64,000 nucleotides of DNA from Paenibacillus puerhi (GCF_009846885.1 NZ_WUWM01000031.1:1-64000); one strand, 5' to 3'; shown: positions 43,053 to 51,136, numbered from the stretch's first letter. Made by a program: numbers and translations. Notes: generated by a model from the letters alone, not told the origin.

Positions 43053-43105
43053 GATTAGCTTCGTTGTTGTAGGCTAATCGTAACCCGATACAGCGCTTCC
43101 AACAA
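43053..43105 (-). promoter_or_regulatory. lplB-like promoter with inverted repeat over the start region
   Basis: Minus strand -35 TTGTTG at 43105-43100, 17-bp spacer, -10 TACGAT at 43082-43077. A 7-bp inverted repeat GATTAGC / GCTAATC (43053-43059 and 43073-43079) spans the expected transcription start. The spacer contains GGAAGCGCTGT, a weak cre-like core with three mismatches. Confidence 0.45.
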
Positions 43106-43233
43106 TGGAATGGCTTTTCACTCACTTGTGTTTTTTTTGGATCGCCGGGTCGTGCCTGAACCCCTAGATTTATGATATAGTAGTAGGTATTCTAAAGAGA
43201 TCATTTTTCACCCGAAGGAGCAGGAGGAGCAGC

Positions 43234-43857
43234 ATGGCATTCAGCGGATTCACGCAGCACGATTTCGATACGTTTCACATAGAGGGCCTGGAAGGACGGA
43301 TGGAAGCTATCCGGGAGAGAATACAGCCCAAATTCAAGGCGATCAGCGACGAGCTATTGCAGGAGCTATCCGTTCAGGCAGGGGAAGAACTGTTCCTGCA
43401 TATCGCCCAGCATGCCCGGCGAACCGTCAATGCTCCTGTCGATACGTGGATGGCTTTCGCCGGCAACAAGCGCGGTTACAAGCAGCATCCCCACTTTCAG
43501 ATCGGACTGTTCGACGATCATGTGTTTATCTGGCTCGCACTTATCTATGAGCTGCCAAACAAGCCTAACATTGCCTCGGCCTTTCTTCGGCAGCTCAGCG
43601 AGTTCACAACGCTGCCACCGGAGATGGTACTGTCATTCGATCATATGAAGAAAGAGCATGTCACCCTTCAAGAGCTCGGAGAGCAAGGCCTCATCCAGGC
43701 GCTGGAGAGATTCCGTGACGTGAAAAAGGTGGAGTTTCTAATCGGCCGTACGATTGCCGCAAACGATGCGGAGCTTCTACAGGGGGACCGGTTTCTGGAA
43801 CTGGCCAAGCATACGTTCCAGCAGCTCCTCCCTCTCTATCGGATTGCCAAACTGTAG
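43234..43857 (+). CDS. DUF1054 / UPF0637 family protein (YktB-like)
   Basis: A 207-residue protein of the YktB family, named by DUF1054. FSGFTQHDFDTFHIEGLEGR at the N-terminus, HARRTVNAPVDTWMAFAGNK and HFQIGLFDDHVFIWLALIYE are the family hallmarks. Structures exist for relatives, but the function is unknown. Start ATG after AAGGAGCAGGAGG. It is a monocistronic gene closed by a terminator at 43875, divergent from the carbohydrate locus. Confidence 0.92.
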   Translation: MAFSGFTQHDFDTFHIEGLEGRMEAIRERIQPKFKAISDELLQELSVQAGEELFLHIAQHARRTVNAPVDTWMAFAGNKRGYKQHPHFQIGLFDDHVFIWLALIYELPNKPNIASAFLRQLSEFTTLPPEMVLSFDHMKKEHVTLQELGEQGLIQALERFRDVKKVEFLIGRTIAANDAELLQGDRFLELAKHTFQQLLPLYRIAKL

Positions 43858-43874
43858 CATTTTCTCGTTATACC

Positions 43875-43913
43875 AAGACACCTGAATGTCACTGGACATC
43901 AGGTGTCTTTTTC
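43875..43913 (+). terminator. Terminator of the yktB-like gene
   Basis: AGACACCTGA-TGTC / GACA-TCAGGTGTCT stem with a short loop, followed by TTTTTC. Confidence 0.9.
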
Positions 43914-43973
43914 TTTGGATTCCCCAATAGTATTGCACAGTTGAAACAAATTCATAAAAATAACATAATACGC

Positions 43974-44002
43974 TGGACAATGACAAAATTTTATCTTATA
44001 AT
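43974..44002 (+). promoter_or_regulatory. Strong promoter of the 53-codon peptide gene (TGGACA-17-TATAAT)
   Basis: -35 TGGACA at 43974-43979, 17-bp spacer, perfect -10 TATAAT at 43997-44002. An A/T-rich stretch (43935-43970) sits upstream like an UP element. Confidence 0.75.
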
Positions 44003-44008
44003 CAAAAA

Positions 44009-44025
44009 TGATACAGGATGTATCA
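44009..44025 (+). promoter_or_regulatory. Perfect inverted repeat at the transcription start
   Basis: TGATACA-GGA-TGTATCA, a perfect 7-bp dyad with a 3-nt centre, 7-23 bp after the -10. It could be a repressor operator or a small 5' stem-loop protecting the transcript. Confidence 0.6.
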
Positions 44026-44049
44026 AACATAAGTTAAGGAGTGATTATT

Positions 44050-44211
44050 TTGTCAAAGCAACTTTATATGAAGCCTGAAGTTTTACAGCATGAACAAATC
44101 GCTTTTGAGACCGGTCTCTCCAGCTGTGTAAAGATCGGGATCGTCGACGGTTCCAACCCGCCCGACCGCGTTTGCTTGCGCCCAGACGGAACTTGGGTTG
44201 ATATTGATTAA
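44050..44211 (+). CDS. 53-residue peptide, candidate orphan RiPP precursor
   Basis: A very short gene: TTG start 8 nt after AAGGAG, TAA at 44209-44211. The N-terminal half (LYMKPEVLQHEQIAFETG) resembles RiPP leader peptides, in particular the Y-x-x-P...L...F-x-T pattern known for lasso-type leaders. The C-terminal half has two Cys (SSCVKIGIVDG and DRVCLRPDGTWVDID), Pro, Gly and Trp, as in a modified or disulfide core. Strong promoter, operator-like dyad and strong terminator frame the gene exactly. No modification enzyme, protease or exporter is adjacent. Lasso identity is doubtful because no acidic residue sits at position 7-9 of an obvious core. The function is unknown. Confidence 0.75.
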   Translation: MSKQLYMKPEVLQHEQIAFETGLSSCVKIGIVDGSNPPDRVCLRPDGTWVDID

Positions 44212-44231
44212 TTGATTGCCGCTTGACCTAA

Positions 44232-44259
44232 AGGGACGACTTGTCGTCCCTTTTTTTGT
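44232..44259 (+). terminator. Strong terminator of the peptide gene
   Basis: GGGACGAC-TT-GTCGTCCC perfect stem followed by TTTTTTT. Confidence 0.95.
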
Positions 44260-44273
44260 TTTTAAGCCAACAT

Positions 44274-44346
44274 TTAGGTTAGCCTAAGGTGGCCTTAAGC
44301 TAGCTTTAATCCTTCCCGTATATGCTACAGTTGGTTATCTATAACC
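44274..44346 (+). promoter_or_regulatory. Two inverted repeats upstream of the secreted repeat protein
   Basis: TTAGG-TTAG-CCTAA at 44274-44287 and GGTTAT-CT-ATAACC at 44333-44346. The second lies about 15 bp before the Shine-Dalgarno. Both are candidate operators; no clear -35/-10 pair was identified between them. Confidence 0.4.
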
Positions 44347-44375
44347 GAAGCATACCCTAGGAAAGGAAGGATTCC

Positions 44376-45149
44376 ATGAAGTCTGCGCATGCCAGGAAAG
44401 TGATCATCTCAACCTTGGCGCTTACCCTGTTATTCGGTGGAGGCGCCCTCTGCGTGAATAACTTTGCCAATGCGGAAGATAACCCCGCCGCCGTTCCATC
44501 GACCGGCTCGGGCGGAGCCCCGGAGGATTCGGCAAACCAGGCCTCGCCGAAAAGCTGGTTCGGCAAGGGCGAACGCAAGGACAAATCGCCCAAAAGCGAA
44601 GGCGGTCGGCAAGGCGAACGCGCCGAGCGGCATTCCGGACATAGCTCCCTTGTAGAAGAAGCATCCGGTGTGCTCGGCATCTCCCAGGATGAGCTCAAAA
44701 AATCCTTGGAGGACAAAACGCTTGTCGAGTTGGCCAAGGAACGAGGAATGAGCGAAGCCGATCTCGTAGCGAAGCTGAAGGCGGTCCGAATCGCCCAGCT
44801 CGATCAAGCGGTAGCAGCAGGCAAGCTTACGGCGGATCAAGCTGCTCGGATGAAAGAGAAGCTGGACAATCACTTGTCGTTCCTCGTCAATCAGCATCTG
44901 AACAAGCTGGGCAAGCATCGCGGCGGCGGCCATAAGAGCCGTATGCTCCCTGCACAGGATAAGCTTGCCGACATCATCGGCATCTCGGAAAGCGAGCTGA
45001 AATCTCAGCTTAATGAAGGTAAATCTCTGACCGAAATTGCCGAAGCTAAAGGAATGAGCAAGGATCAGCTGATTGCAAAAATTAAGGACGAACTCACTCC
45101 CTGGATTGAAAAAGCTGTAGACCGCAAGCCTTCGAAGAAAGAAAAATAG
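44376..45149 (+). CDS. Secreted protein with two copies of a helical Leu/Glu motif
   Basis: A 257-residue protein with signal peptide (KVIISTLALTLLFGGGALCV then FANA-E). A Ser/Gly/Lys/Glu-rich low-complexity stretch (about 35-90) is followed by two related units, LGISQDELKKSLEDKTLVEL and IGISESELKSQLNEGKSLTE, each ending in a GMS-x-x-x-L-x-A-K motif. This helical motif is common in Bacillales secreted proteins and in DUF2680-type proteins. No enzyme motif is present. The protein is strongly basic with many His in the middle (HRGGGHKSR). Shine-Dalgarno AAAGGAAGG; closed by a terminator. Function unknown, perhaps wall-associated or metal-binding. Confidence 0.85.
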   Translation: MKSAHARKVIISTLALTLLFGGGALCVNNFANAEDNPAAVPSTGSGGAPEDSANQASPKSWFGKGERKDKSPKSEGGRQGERAERHSGHSSLVEEASGVLGISQDELKKSLEDKTLVELAKERGMSEADLVAKLKAVRIAQLDQAVAAGKLTADQAARMKEKLDNHLSFLVNQHLNKLGKHRGGGHKSRMLPAQDKLADIIGISESELKSQLNEGKSLTEIAEAKGMSKDQLIAKIKDELTPWIEKAVDRKPSKKEK

Positions 45150-45170
45150 AATCGACACGTAAGCAACGAC

Positions 45171-45219
45171 AAAAAAGCTGCCGAATACGATGGGAATCAT
45201 CGTACTCGGCAGCTTTTTG
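45171..45219. terminator. Bidirectional terminator between convergent genes
   Basis: AAAAAGCTGCCGA-TACGATG / CATCGTA-TCGGCAGCTTTTT, a long stem of about 19 bp with A run on one side and T run on the other, serving the secreted-protein gene and the MFS gene. Confidence 0.92.
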
Positions 45220-45234
45220 CAGCTTGGCCTCCTC

Positions 45235-46425
45235 TTAGGAGACCAGCTTGCCTGTTTTAAGCGCATCCGATCTGTCCAGTACCATGAAGCGGTAGAGCAG
45301 GTACAGGGCGGCTATCGACAGCACCGCGCCGATCAGGAAAGGCAGATTATGGCTGTAATCGTAAATACCGGCGCCAAGCAGAGGACCTGCGATTCGTCCC
45401 AGGCTGTCCATGGACGAGCTTAGACCCGAAGCGACGCCTTGGCCCACCTTCGTCTTCTGGGTAATTAATGAGGTTACGCACGGACGGATCAGTGCGTTGC
45501 CGGCGGCAAAAACGCTCAGATAAATGGAAGCGGTCAACAGACTGCTCGAGAACAGAATAAGTACAAAGCCCAGCGCGGACAAGACAAGCCCGATCCCGAT
45601 GACCCGGGACTCCTGACCCGCCTTGATCAGCCGGCGGACGACTCCCCCCTGGATCAAGGCCCCTACAATTCCGCTGACGGCGAACATGAAGCCGAGCTGA
45701 GTAGGCGTCGCTCCGATCGCATCTCTCTCGAACAGCAGCAGCGTCGCCTCCAGCCCCGCCAGCGAGAACGAGACAAAGAACGACAGCACATACAAATATT
45801 TGACCGATCCGACAAATGCGGCCCACCGGGACTGCTTGCCTTCACGCGACTTCTGACGATTCTCCGGGGTTACGGATTCCTTCAGAAGGAAAAAAGCAAA
45901 TACAAACATCGCAAGAGCAAGTGCTGCGGCTGTAAAGAACGGCACCCCATAGCCGTAACCGCTCAGCAATCCCCCTACCGCCGGTCCGAAAATAAATCCG
46001 AGACCTATCGACATCCCGACCATACCCATTCCTTTGGTCCGGTTCTCTTCTGAGGTGATATCCGCAACATAAGCAACGGCACAGGCGGTAACCGCACCCG
46101 AGAACAAGCCCCCAAGTATACGGGATACATACATCAGCATTAGGTTATCCCCGGCCATTCCGAAAACAAAGAAGCTCAAACTGAAGCCCAGCGTTCCGAT
46201 CATAATAATCGGACGTCTGCCGATACGGTCCGACAAGCCGCCCCAGAACGGGGACATCAAGAAGGATACGAGTGAATAGACCGAAAGCAGCATGCCCAGA
46301 TGAAAGCTGCTCGCTCCTGATCCGGTTACGACCTCGGGAAGAACGGGAATAATGATGCCGAAGCCAATAAACACGGTCATAATCAGCACCATAATAACAA
46401 GAAGTCTTTTATCCATCGCAATCAC
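45235..46425 (-). CDS. MFS transporter, drug:H+ antiporter type (Bmr/NorA/TetA-like)
   Basis: A 396-residue protein with twelve predicted helices. Motif A between helices 2 and 3 is GGLSDRIGRRPIIMIG. Motif C in helix 5 reads GMSIGLGFIFGPAVGGLLSG, the antiporter signature of 12- and 14-TM drug exporters. N-terminus FIGFGIIIPVLPEVV is typical of the family. The start is GTG at 46425, or ATG at 46416, after AAAAAGG. A single gene with its own terminator. The substrates are unknown, and the regulator is not adjacent. Confidence 0.92.
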   Translation of the reverse strand: MIAMDKRLLVIMVLIMTVFIGFGIIIPVLPEVVTGSGASSFHLGMLLSVYSLVSFLMSPFWGGLSDRIGRRPIIMIGTLGFSLSFFVFGMAGDNLMLMYVSRILGGLFSGAVTACAVAYVADITSEENRTKGMGMVGMSIGLGFIFGPAVGGLLSGYGYGVPFFTAAALALAMFVFAFFLLKESVTPENRQKSREGKQSRWAAFVGSVKYLYVLSFFVSFSLAGLEATLLLFERDAIGATPTQLGFMFAVSGIVGALIQGGVVRRLIKAGQESRVIGIGLVLSALGFVLILFSSSLLTASIYLSVFAAGNALIRPCVTSLITQKTKVGQGVASGLSSSMDSLGRIAGPLLGAGIYDYSHNLPFLIGAVLSIAALYLLYRFMVLDRSDALKTGKLVS

Positions 46426-46551
46426 ACTGCCTTTTTATTTTTAAATGAGCTATTTAACTGTACCACATCTTTTTTACCGATGGAAATAAGGGATGTAAGG
46501 TTAACAAATTTGACACACTCCTGCTTGGGGCGGCCGGTCGATAAAAACTGC

Positions 46552-46579
46552 TTGCATCCGTGTCGCATTTTGCTATACT
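46552..46579 (+). promoter_or_regulatory. Promoter of the decarboxylase gene (TTGCAT-16-TATACT)
   Basis: -35 TTGCAT at 46552-46557, 16-bp spacer, -10 TATACT at 46574-46579, 60 bp before the GTG start. Confidence 0.65.
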
Positions 46580-46638
46580 CGATATGTTTGCTTGTTTTGT
46601 GAGCAAAGCTATTATACCAATGAAGGGTAGGGATAACC

Positions 46639-48108
46639 GTGGATCAGACGAAAACTCCCCTGTTCACCGCGTTACAAGAGCATGCTGCGCGCAATCCGGT
46701 ACAGTTTCACATTCCAGGACATAAGAAGGGTGTGGGCATGGACCCCGAATTCCGGGAGTTTATCGGCGATAACGCGCTGTCCATCGACCTGATCAATATA
46801 GCACCGCTGGATGATCTTCATCAGCCGACCGGTGTCATCGAGCAGTCGCAGCAGCTTGCCGCCGAAGCCTTCGGCGCGGATCATACTTTTTTCTCCGTAC
46901 AGGGGACAAGCGGAGCCATCATGACGATGATTCTGACCGTATGCTCCGAGGGCGACAAGATTATCGTGCCCCGCAACGTACACAAATCCATAATGGCAGC
47001 CATTATTTTCGCAGGAGCGAAGCCGGTGTTCCTCAAGCCGGTACGCGATGAGAACTTGGGCATCGACCACGGAGTAACTACCTCCTCGGTCAAGCGCGCT
47101 CTCGAGCGTCATCCCGATGCCAAGGCCGTACTGGTTATCAATCCGACCTATTACGGCGTGTGCGCGGATCTCAAGGAAATCGTTGACATCGTGCATAGCT
47201 ATAACATCCCTGTGCTTGTGGACGAGGCTCATGGCGTCCTGATCCATTTCCATGACAAGCTGCCGATCTCAGCTATGGAGGCCGGTGCCGATATGGCGGC
47301 GACAAGCGTCCATAAGCTGGGAGGCTCTATGACACAAAGCTCAGTGCTTAACATCCGGGAAGGACGGGTCAACGTGCGCCGCGCCAAAACGATCATCAGT
47401 ATGCTGACCACAACGTCCACGTCCTACATCCTGCTCGGATCTCTCGACTGTGCGCGCCGCCATCTGGCGCTGAACGGAAGGGCTATGGCCGAGCAAGCCA
47501 TCGAGCTTGCCGAGTACGCCAGGAGCGAAATTAACGCCATCCCCGGACTCGAATGCTTCGGACGTGAAATTCTGGGAGGCGAGGCCACCTATGATTGTGA
47601 TCCGACAAAAGTCAATATCCACGTCCGTCATCTGGGCATTACCGGCTATGACGCGGAGAATTGGCTGCGCGAGCAGTACAACATCGAGGTCGAGCTCAGC
47701 GATATGTACAATATCCTCTGCCTCATCACACCGGGAGACACCCGTGAGAATATCGAGATCCTACTGAAGGCGCTGCGCCGGCTGTCCGAAGAAAACTACA
47801 CCATCCGTCAGGCGAATGAGCTGATTATCAAAATTCCAAAAATTCCGCAGCTGACTTTATCTCCCCGGGACGCTTTCTACGGCGACACCGAGCTGATCCC
47901 GTTCAAGGAATCGGCTGACCGGATTATTGCCGAGTTTATTTATGTGTACCCGCCAGGCATTCCGATCTTGCTCCCGGGCGAGGTCATCTCGCAGGATCTG
48001 ATCGACTATATCACCGAGCATATCGAAGTCGGACTGCCGGTGAAAGGCCCTGAGGATCGCAGTATCGAGTATGTCAAGGTTATTGTCGAAACCCCGGCTA
48101 TTTTCTAA
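46639..48108 (+). CDS. speA: Arginine/lysine/ornithine decarboxylase (SpeA-like, PLP-dependent)
   Basis: A 489-residue PLP enzyme of the Orn/Lys/Arg decarboxylase family, the size of B. subtilis SpeA (arginine to agmatine, first step of polyamine synthesis). Features: QFHIPGHKKG near the N-terminus, SVQGTSGAIMTMI cofactor loop, VDEAHGVLIHF with the PLP-ring-binding Asp/His, and the Schiff-base Lys in TSVHKLGGSMTQ. C-terminal domain with YPPGIPILLPGE. GTG start after AAGGGTAGGG. Lysine or ornithine as substrate cannot be ruled out. YaaO-type paralogues share the motifs. Monocistronic between promoter and terminator. Confidence 0.9.
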   Translation: MDQTKTPLFTALQEHAARNPVQFHIPGHKKGVGMDPEFREFIGDNALSIDLINIAPLDDLHQPTGVIEQSQQLAAEAFGADHTFFSVQGTSGAIMTMILTVCSEGDKIIVPRNVHKSIMAAIIFAGAKPVFLKPVRDENLGIDHGVTTSSVKRALERHPDAKAVLVINPTYYGVCADLKEIVDIVHSYNIPVLVDEAHGVLIHFHDKLPISAMEAGADMAATSVHKLGGSMTQSSVLNIREGRVNVRRAKTIISMLTTTSTSYILLGSLDCARRHLALNGRAMAEQAIELAEYARSEINAIPGLECFGREILGGEATYDCDPTKVNIHVRHLGITGYDAENWLREQYNIEVELSDMYNILCLITPGDTRENIEILLKALRRLSEENYTIRQANELIIKIPKIPQLTLSPRDAFYGDTELIPFKESADRIIAEFIYVYPPGIPILLPGEVISQDLIDYITEHIEVGLPVKGPEDRSIEYVKVIVETPAIF

Positions 48109-48118
48109 ATGGACAAAA

Positions 48119-48165
48119 CAAAGCCGGTTGCCATGCGCTTTCTCAAGCTGGCAACCGGCTTTTCT
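48119..48165. terminator. Terminator after speA
   Basis: AAAGCCGGTTGCCA / TGGCAACCGGCTTTT, 13-bp stem with a 15-nt loop; it is preceded by an A run, so it may also work for the convergent HAD gene. Confidence 0.9.
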
Positions 48166-48200
48166 ATCGTATTCGAGCTGCTGCAGTTTCAGGACGAGCA

Positions 48201-49037
48201 TTAGGAACGCTCCGCCCGAATCCTATCTTCCAACCAGCCAATCACATCCGCAACCGCATGCTCCGTGTGATGCTTACACACGTGATCGGCCGCTTCCAGC
48301 AGCAGCGGATGGGCATTGCCTACTGCAACGCCGACGCCGGCTCTCCGGATCATCTCCAGATCGTTCAGATGATCCCCCATCGCCACGCACTTCCGCTGCT
48401 CCAGACCGGTAAGAGCCAGCAAGTGTTCCAATGCATCTCCCTTGGTCGCTCCAAGAGGCAGCATCTCAAAGTAACGGTCATCCGAGCGCACCCACTCGAT
48501 TCCCTTACCGCTCGTTAGCCTTACCATGCTTTCGCTTGCCAGATCGAGCTGCTCGGGCTCCCACGCAAATAAGATCTTCAGCCAATCGCTAGGGATGTCC
48601 GACACCTCTTGAACCGCCTGCAGAGGAAACCTTTCAATGCTCCTATGCCGCGCCGTCATCGCATTGTCCCGGATGGTGTAAGGATAAGGCTCGCCCTGTA
48701 CGTAAATCTCCGCCCCGATCTCAGGAAAAGCATCCAGGACGCTCTGCAGCGCAGCCGCCCCTGCCTGGGGCAGTGTCGTTTGATGAACCGGTCTCTCATT
48801 GCCGTAATCATAGATCATGGCCCCGTTATACAGAATAGCGGGCGCATTTACCGGCAGCTGACGGGCATAATAGCCGGCAGGCTCGACAATACGGCCTGTT
48901 GCGATCGTAAACCGGCCTCCCAGCCGGACAAACCGTTCGATGGCCTCCCGATTTTCCCGACTGATTTCCTTATCTTTATCGAGCAGTGTGCCATCCATGT
49001 CCGTTACTAACAAGTAACTTTCGAAAATCGCTTCCAT
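48201..49037 (-). CDS. Cof-type HAD superfamily hydrolase (class IIB)
   Basis: A 278-residue phosphatase. HAD motif I is LLVTDMDGTLLDKD with the nucleophile Asp, motif II FTIATGR, motif III Lys in LGATKGDAL, and motif IV VAMGDHLNDLEMIRRAGVGV. A class IIB cap domain lies between motifs II and III. Members dephosphorylate sugar phosphates, FMN or PLP with broad specificity, so no single substrate is claimed. Start ATG after GGGAGAGAACC. Convergent with speA. Confidence 0.93.
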   Translation of the reverse strand: MEAIFESYLLVTDMDGTLLDKDKEISRENREAIERFVRLGGRFTIATGRIVEPAGYYARQLPVNAPAILYNGAMIYDYGNERPVHQTTLPQAGAAALQSVLDAFPEIGAEIYVQGEPYPYTIRDNAMTARHRSIERFPLQAVQEVSDIPSDWLKILFAWEPEQLDLASESMVRLTSGKGIEWVRSDDRYFEMLPLGATKGDALEHLLALTGLEQRKCVAMGDHLNDLEMIRRAGVGVAVGNAHPLLLEAADHVCKHHTEHAVADVIGWLEDRIRAERS

Positions 49038-49205
49038 GGTTCTCTCCCTCTACTCTCTTCTCTTATCTCTCTTCTAGTCTCTATCGGCCTTGCAAGCTTG
49101 CCAAGTATTGTATTTACGATTTCATAATGCTATGATGATCTTGGTGCAGGTACTGGAGGATCAAGGAATCCTTGTGCCTGTTTCGCACATCTATCGTTGT
49201 TTCTC

Positions 49206-49222
49206 ATTTCATATTATGAAAT
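49206..49222. promoter_or_regulatory. Perfect palindrome ATTTCATA-T-TATGAAAT
   Basis: Eight-base arms with a 1-nt centre, 35 bp upstream of the DUF1885-like gene. The half-site ATTTCATA also occurs at 49119-49126. Candidate operator; no regulator identified. Confidence 0.45.
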
Positions 49223-49256
49223 CGTTTTAGTCCATTCGTAGGCAGGTGCATGGGTC

Positions 49257-49676
49257 ATGGCGCAAAGCGCGTATATTAAATTCGTTCAAGGCTCCGCCGT
49301 TTCTTCCTTAAGCTTGGATGAGCTTCGCCAGCAATTGGAGCATTACCGCGAACAGCTCGCGAAAACCGGTTCCCAGCTCGGCTGGGAGTACGACGATGTC
49401 GGATTTCCTTATACGATCGAGACTAAGCCCGAGGCGGAAGGCAAATGGTTTTATCTGAAAGGCACCAACCCGCTGTACAAATACATCGTGATGGGTATTG
49501 GCTCCGAGACCGTAGACGATACTCCGCGTTATTTCGTACAGATGGTGCTGCCAGACGACAGCACGCATGGCGATAAGTCCAAAGGAAATGAATTCAGCAA
49601 GTATCTGGGCAAGCTGTGGAAGGCAGAGCTTCACCTGTTTAACGGACGCGTCATGTATTTCAATCCCCGTAAATGA
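49257..49676 (+). CDS. DUF1885 family protein
   Basis: A 139-residue cytosolic protein. The N-terminus AQSAYIKFVQGSAVSSLSLD and the central WFYLKGTNPLYKYIVMGIG, KGNEFSKYLGKLWKAELHLF and RVMYFNPRK resemble the DUF1885 family of Bacillales, known from a structural-genomics structure but without a function. Start ATG after GGCAGGTGCATGG. It stands alone, closed by a terminator shared with the convergent DUF1292 gene. Preceded by a perfect palindrome. Confidence 0.82.
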   Translation: MAQSAYIKFVQGSAVSSLSLDELRQQLEHYREQLAKTGSQLGWEYDDVGFPYTIETKPEAEGKWFYLKGTNPLYKYIVMGIGSETVDDTPRYFVQMVLPDDSTHGDKSKGNEFSKYLGKLWKAELHLFNGRVMYFNPRK

Positions 49677-49729
49677 CCGGGCAGCTAAGAACGCTGCAGC
49701 TCCCCTAACTTTCCGATAAGGAGCAGCTG

Positions 49730-49762
49730 AAAAACCCTTCTTGCCTAGACAAGAAGGGTTTT
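49730..49762. terminator. Bidirectional terminator between convergent genes
   Basis: AAAACCCTTCTTG-CCTAGA-CAAGAAGGGTTTT, a perfect 13-bp stem with A and T runs at the two ends. Confidence 0.93.
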
Positions 49763-49774
49763 ATCGTGGCATGC

Positions 49775-50077
49775 TTATTGTTCCTGTTCTTGTTCTTCGA
49801 TGATCTCGTTATAGATAGCAACAACGCGATCCCATTCTTCCTCGTCCTCAATGCTGGCCAGGAATGCCTCGCCACTTTCTTCTTCGATTCGGAATATGAC
49901 ACCGTCAGCTTCCATATCATTACGATCGAGAAGCACGGCATAAGCGCGTTCGCTGGCTTCAAACGTGTACACCATCACCATCTCATGTTCGACACCATCT
50001 TGATCGGTCACGATAAAAATTTCTTCTTCATGATCGTGATCGTGATCGCAGGAAGCGTCATGAATGTGATCGCTCAT
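49775..50077 (-). CDS. DUF1292 family protein (YrzB-like)
   Basis: A 100-residue, strongly acidic cytosolic protein. A His/Asp-rich N-terminus (DHIHDASCDHDHDHEEE) precedes the DUF1292 core (IFIVTDQDGVEHEMVMVYTF, YAVLLDRND, IFRIEEESGEAFLASIEDEE). In B. subtilis the relative YrzB sits next to yrrK; here it is a lone gene. The His-rich head could bind metal. Function unknown. Start ATG after GAAATGAGGTTTTACC. Confidence 0.9.
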   Translation of the reverse strand: MSDHIHDASCDHDHDHEEEIFIVTDQDGVEHEMVMVYTFEASERAYAVLLDRNDMEADGVIFRIEEESGEAFLASIEDEEEWDRVVAIYNEIIEEQEQEQ

Positions 50078-50173
50078 GGTAAAACCTCATTTCATCTATT
50101 TATTGACTGCTCCACCGTATCGTACCACGCATTCCGATTCCAAGTCAATGAAACGAAAAGCGCCGCGGAACCA

Positions 50174-50788
50174 TCAATCCGATAAAATGGATTTCTCAGA
50201 AATGACAACATAATCGCTATCGGCGGAAGGCTTGATCGAAAAGACGACCTTATAAGGACCTGACTCGCTGAACGTTACATTAAACGGCCAAGTGTACCAG
50301 AAGCTGTTCTTGGGTCCGTCCACGATCTCTTCGCGTGCCTTCACTTGTTCACCGCCGGGGGATACGATAGCGATACGGAACGAGTATATCGAGGTCTTCA
50401 AGCCATCAACCTGGGCGAAAACGGCAAAATCCAGCCGGTCTCCCTTCTTCACTCCACCGAACGGCTTCTGGATGGAATAGTCATCACCCACCGTTTTTGC
50501 TACGACCATATGAACATTGGGCTTGTACACGGAGACGGTCTTGCTTCCGTTATCCCACTTTACTATCGACTGCAGCGTCTCGGACAAAACTCGGGCAGGC
50601 AGCACGGCGCTTCCCTTCACCAGGAAGCTTGGAACCTCATCCGAGGAGAACGCTCTTTCCTCATCATTAACAAGAAGCCTGACCTTGGCATAGCCCTCGA
50701 AATCTCCCCATGCGGAGCTGGCGAGAACCCCTGCCGTTCCAAACAAAGAAAGCGAGAGCACCATCGTAAGCAATCGCGGTACTTTCAT
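50174..50788 (-). CDS. Secreted protein with stalk (copper-amine-oxidase-N-like) domain
   Basis: A 204-residue secreted protein. Signal peptide PRLLTMVLSLSLFGTAGVLA, then a stalk-type domain (RLLVNDEERAFSSDEVPSFL, VLPARVLSETLQSIVKWD, KTVSVYKPN) and a C-terminal beta domain (about 100 residues, DRLDFAVFAQVDGLKTSIYS). The start is ATG 50788, 9 nt after GGAGG; TTG 50797 would abut the Shine-Dalgarno. Related in domain to the protein at 27256 but otherwise different. Probably a wall-associated surface protein; exact role unknown. Confidence 0.85.
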   Translation of the reverse strand: MKVPRLLTMVLSLSLFGTAGVLASSAWGDFEGYAKVRLLVNDEERAFSSDEVPSFLVKGSAVLPARVLSETLQSIVKWDNGSKTVSVYKPNVHMVVAKTVGDDYSIQKPFGGVKKGDRLDFAVFAQVDGLKTSIYSFRIAIVSPGGEQVKAREEIVDGPKNSFWYTWPFNVTFSESGPYKVVFSIKPSADSDYVVISEKSILSD

Positions 50789-51136
50789 TGCAAGCAACCT
50801 CCATCATCTTTTCGCATTTGTAAGGTTATACTCCTATGGGAACGAAGAGTTGCGCGGAAAGCCGGAAATAATATAAATCTAGCGAAAAACAGATCCCACA
50901 TCTTGTATATGTAAGTGTTTTCATTTAGTATTCATACAAAATATGGACTAAACCGAAAAGGAATGTAAAATCTGATCCGCAGCTCCTCTGCTATTTATAA
51001 AAAGCCGGAGGCCGATGATCAAATTTAGTCAAAATGTGACATAACCCGCTTGAATCGAAAGCATTAGGCATGATAGATTAGTTTAAGAAAACTTATGCAT
51101 ATCCAGCATAGCCAAACGATGAGTGGGGGTAAGCTT
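50789..51136. other. 348-bp divergent intergenic region
   Basis: Separates the divergent stalk-protein and MBL-fold genes and must hold both promoters. It is A/T-rich. I see a possible plus-strand -35 TTGAAT at about 51052 with a poor -10, and no riboswitch, repeat or small gene that I could support. Confidence 0.4.

Noticed and set aside
44050..44211. The peptide as a lasso peptide precursor
   Set aside because: The leader spacing fits, but no acidic residue is at position 7-9 of any core following the Thr, and no lasso cyclase or protease gene is in the window. I call it an orphan RiPP-like peptide only.
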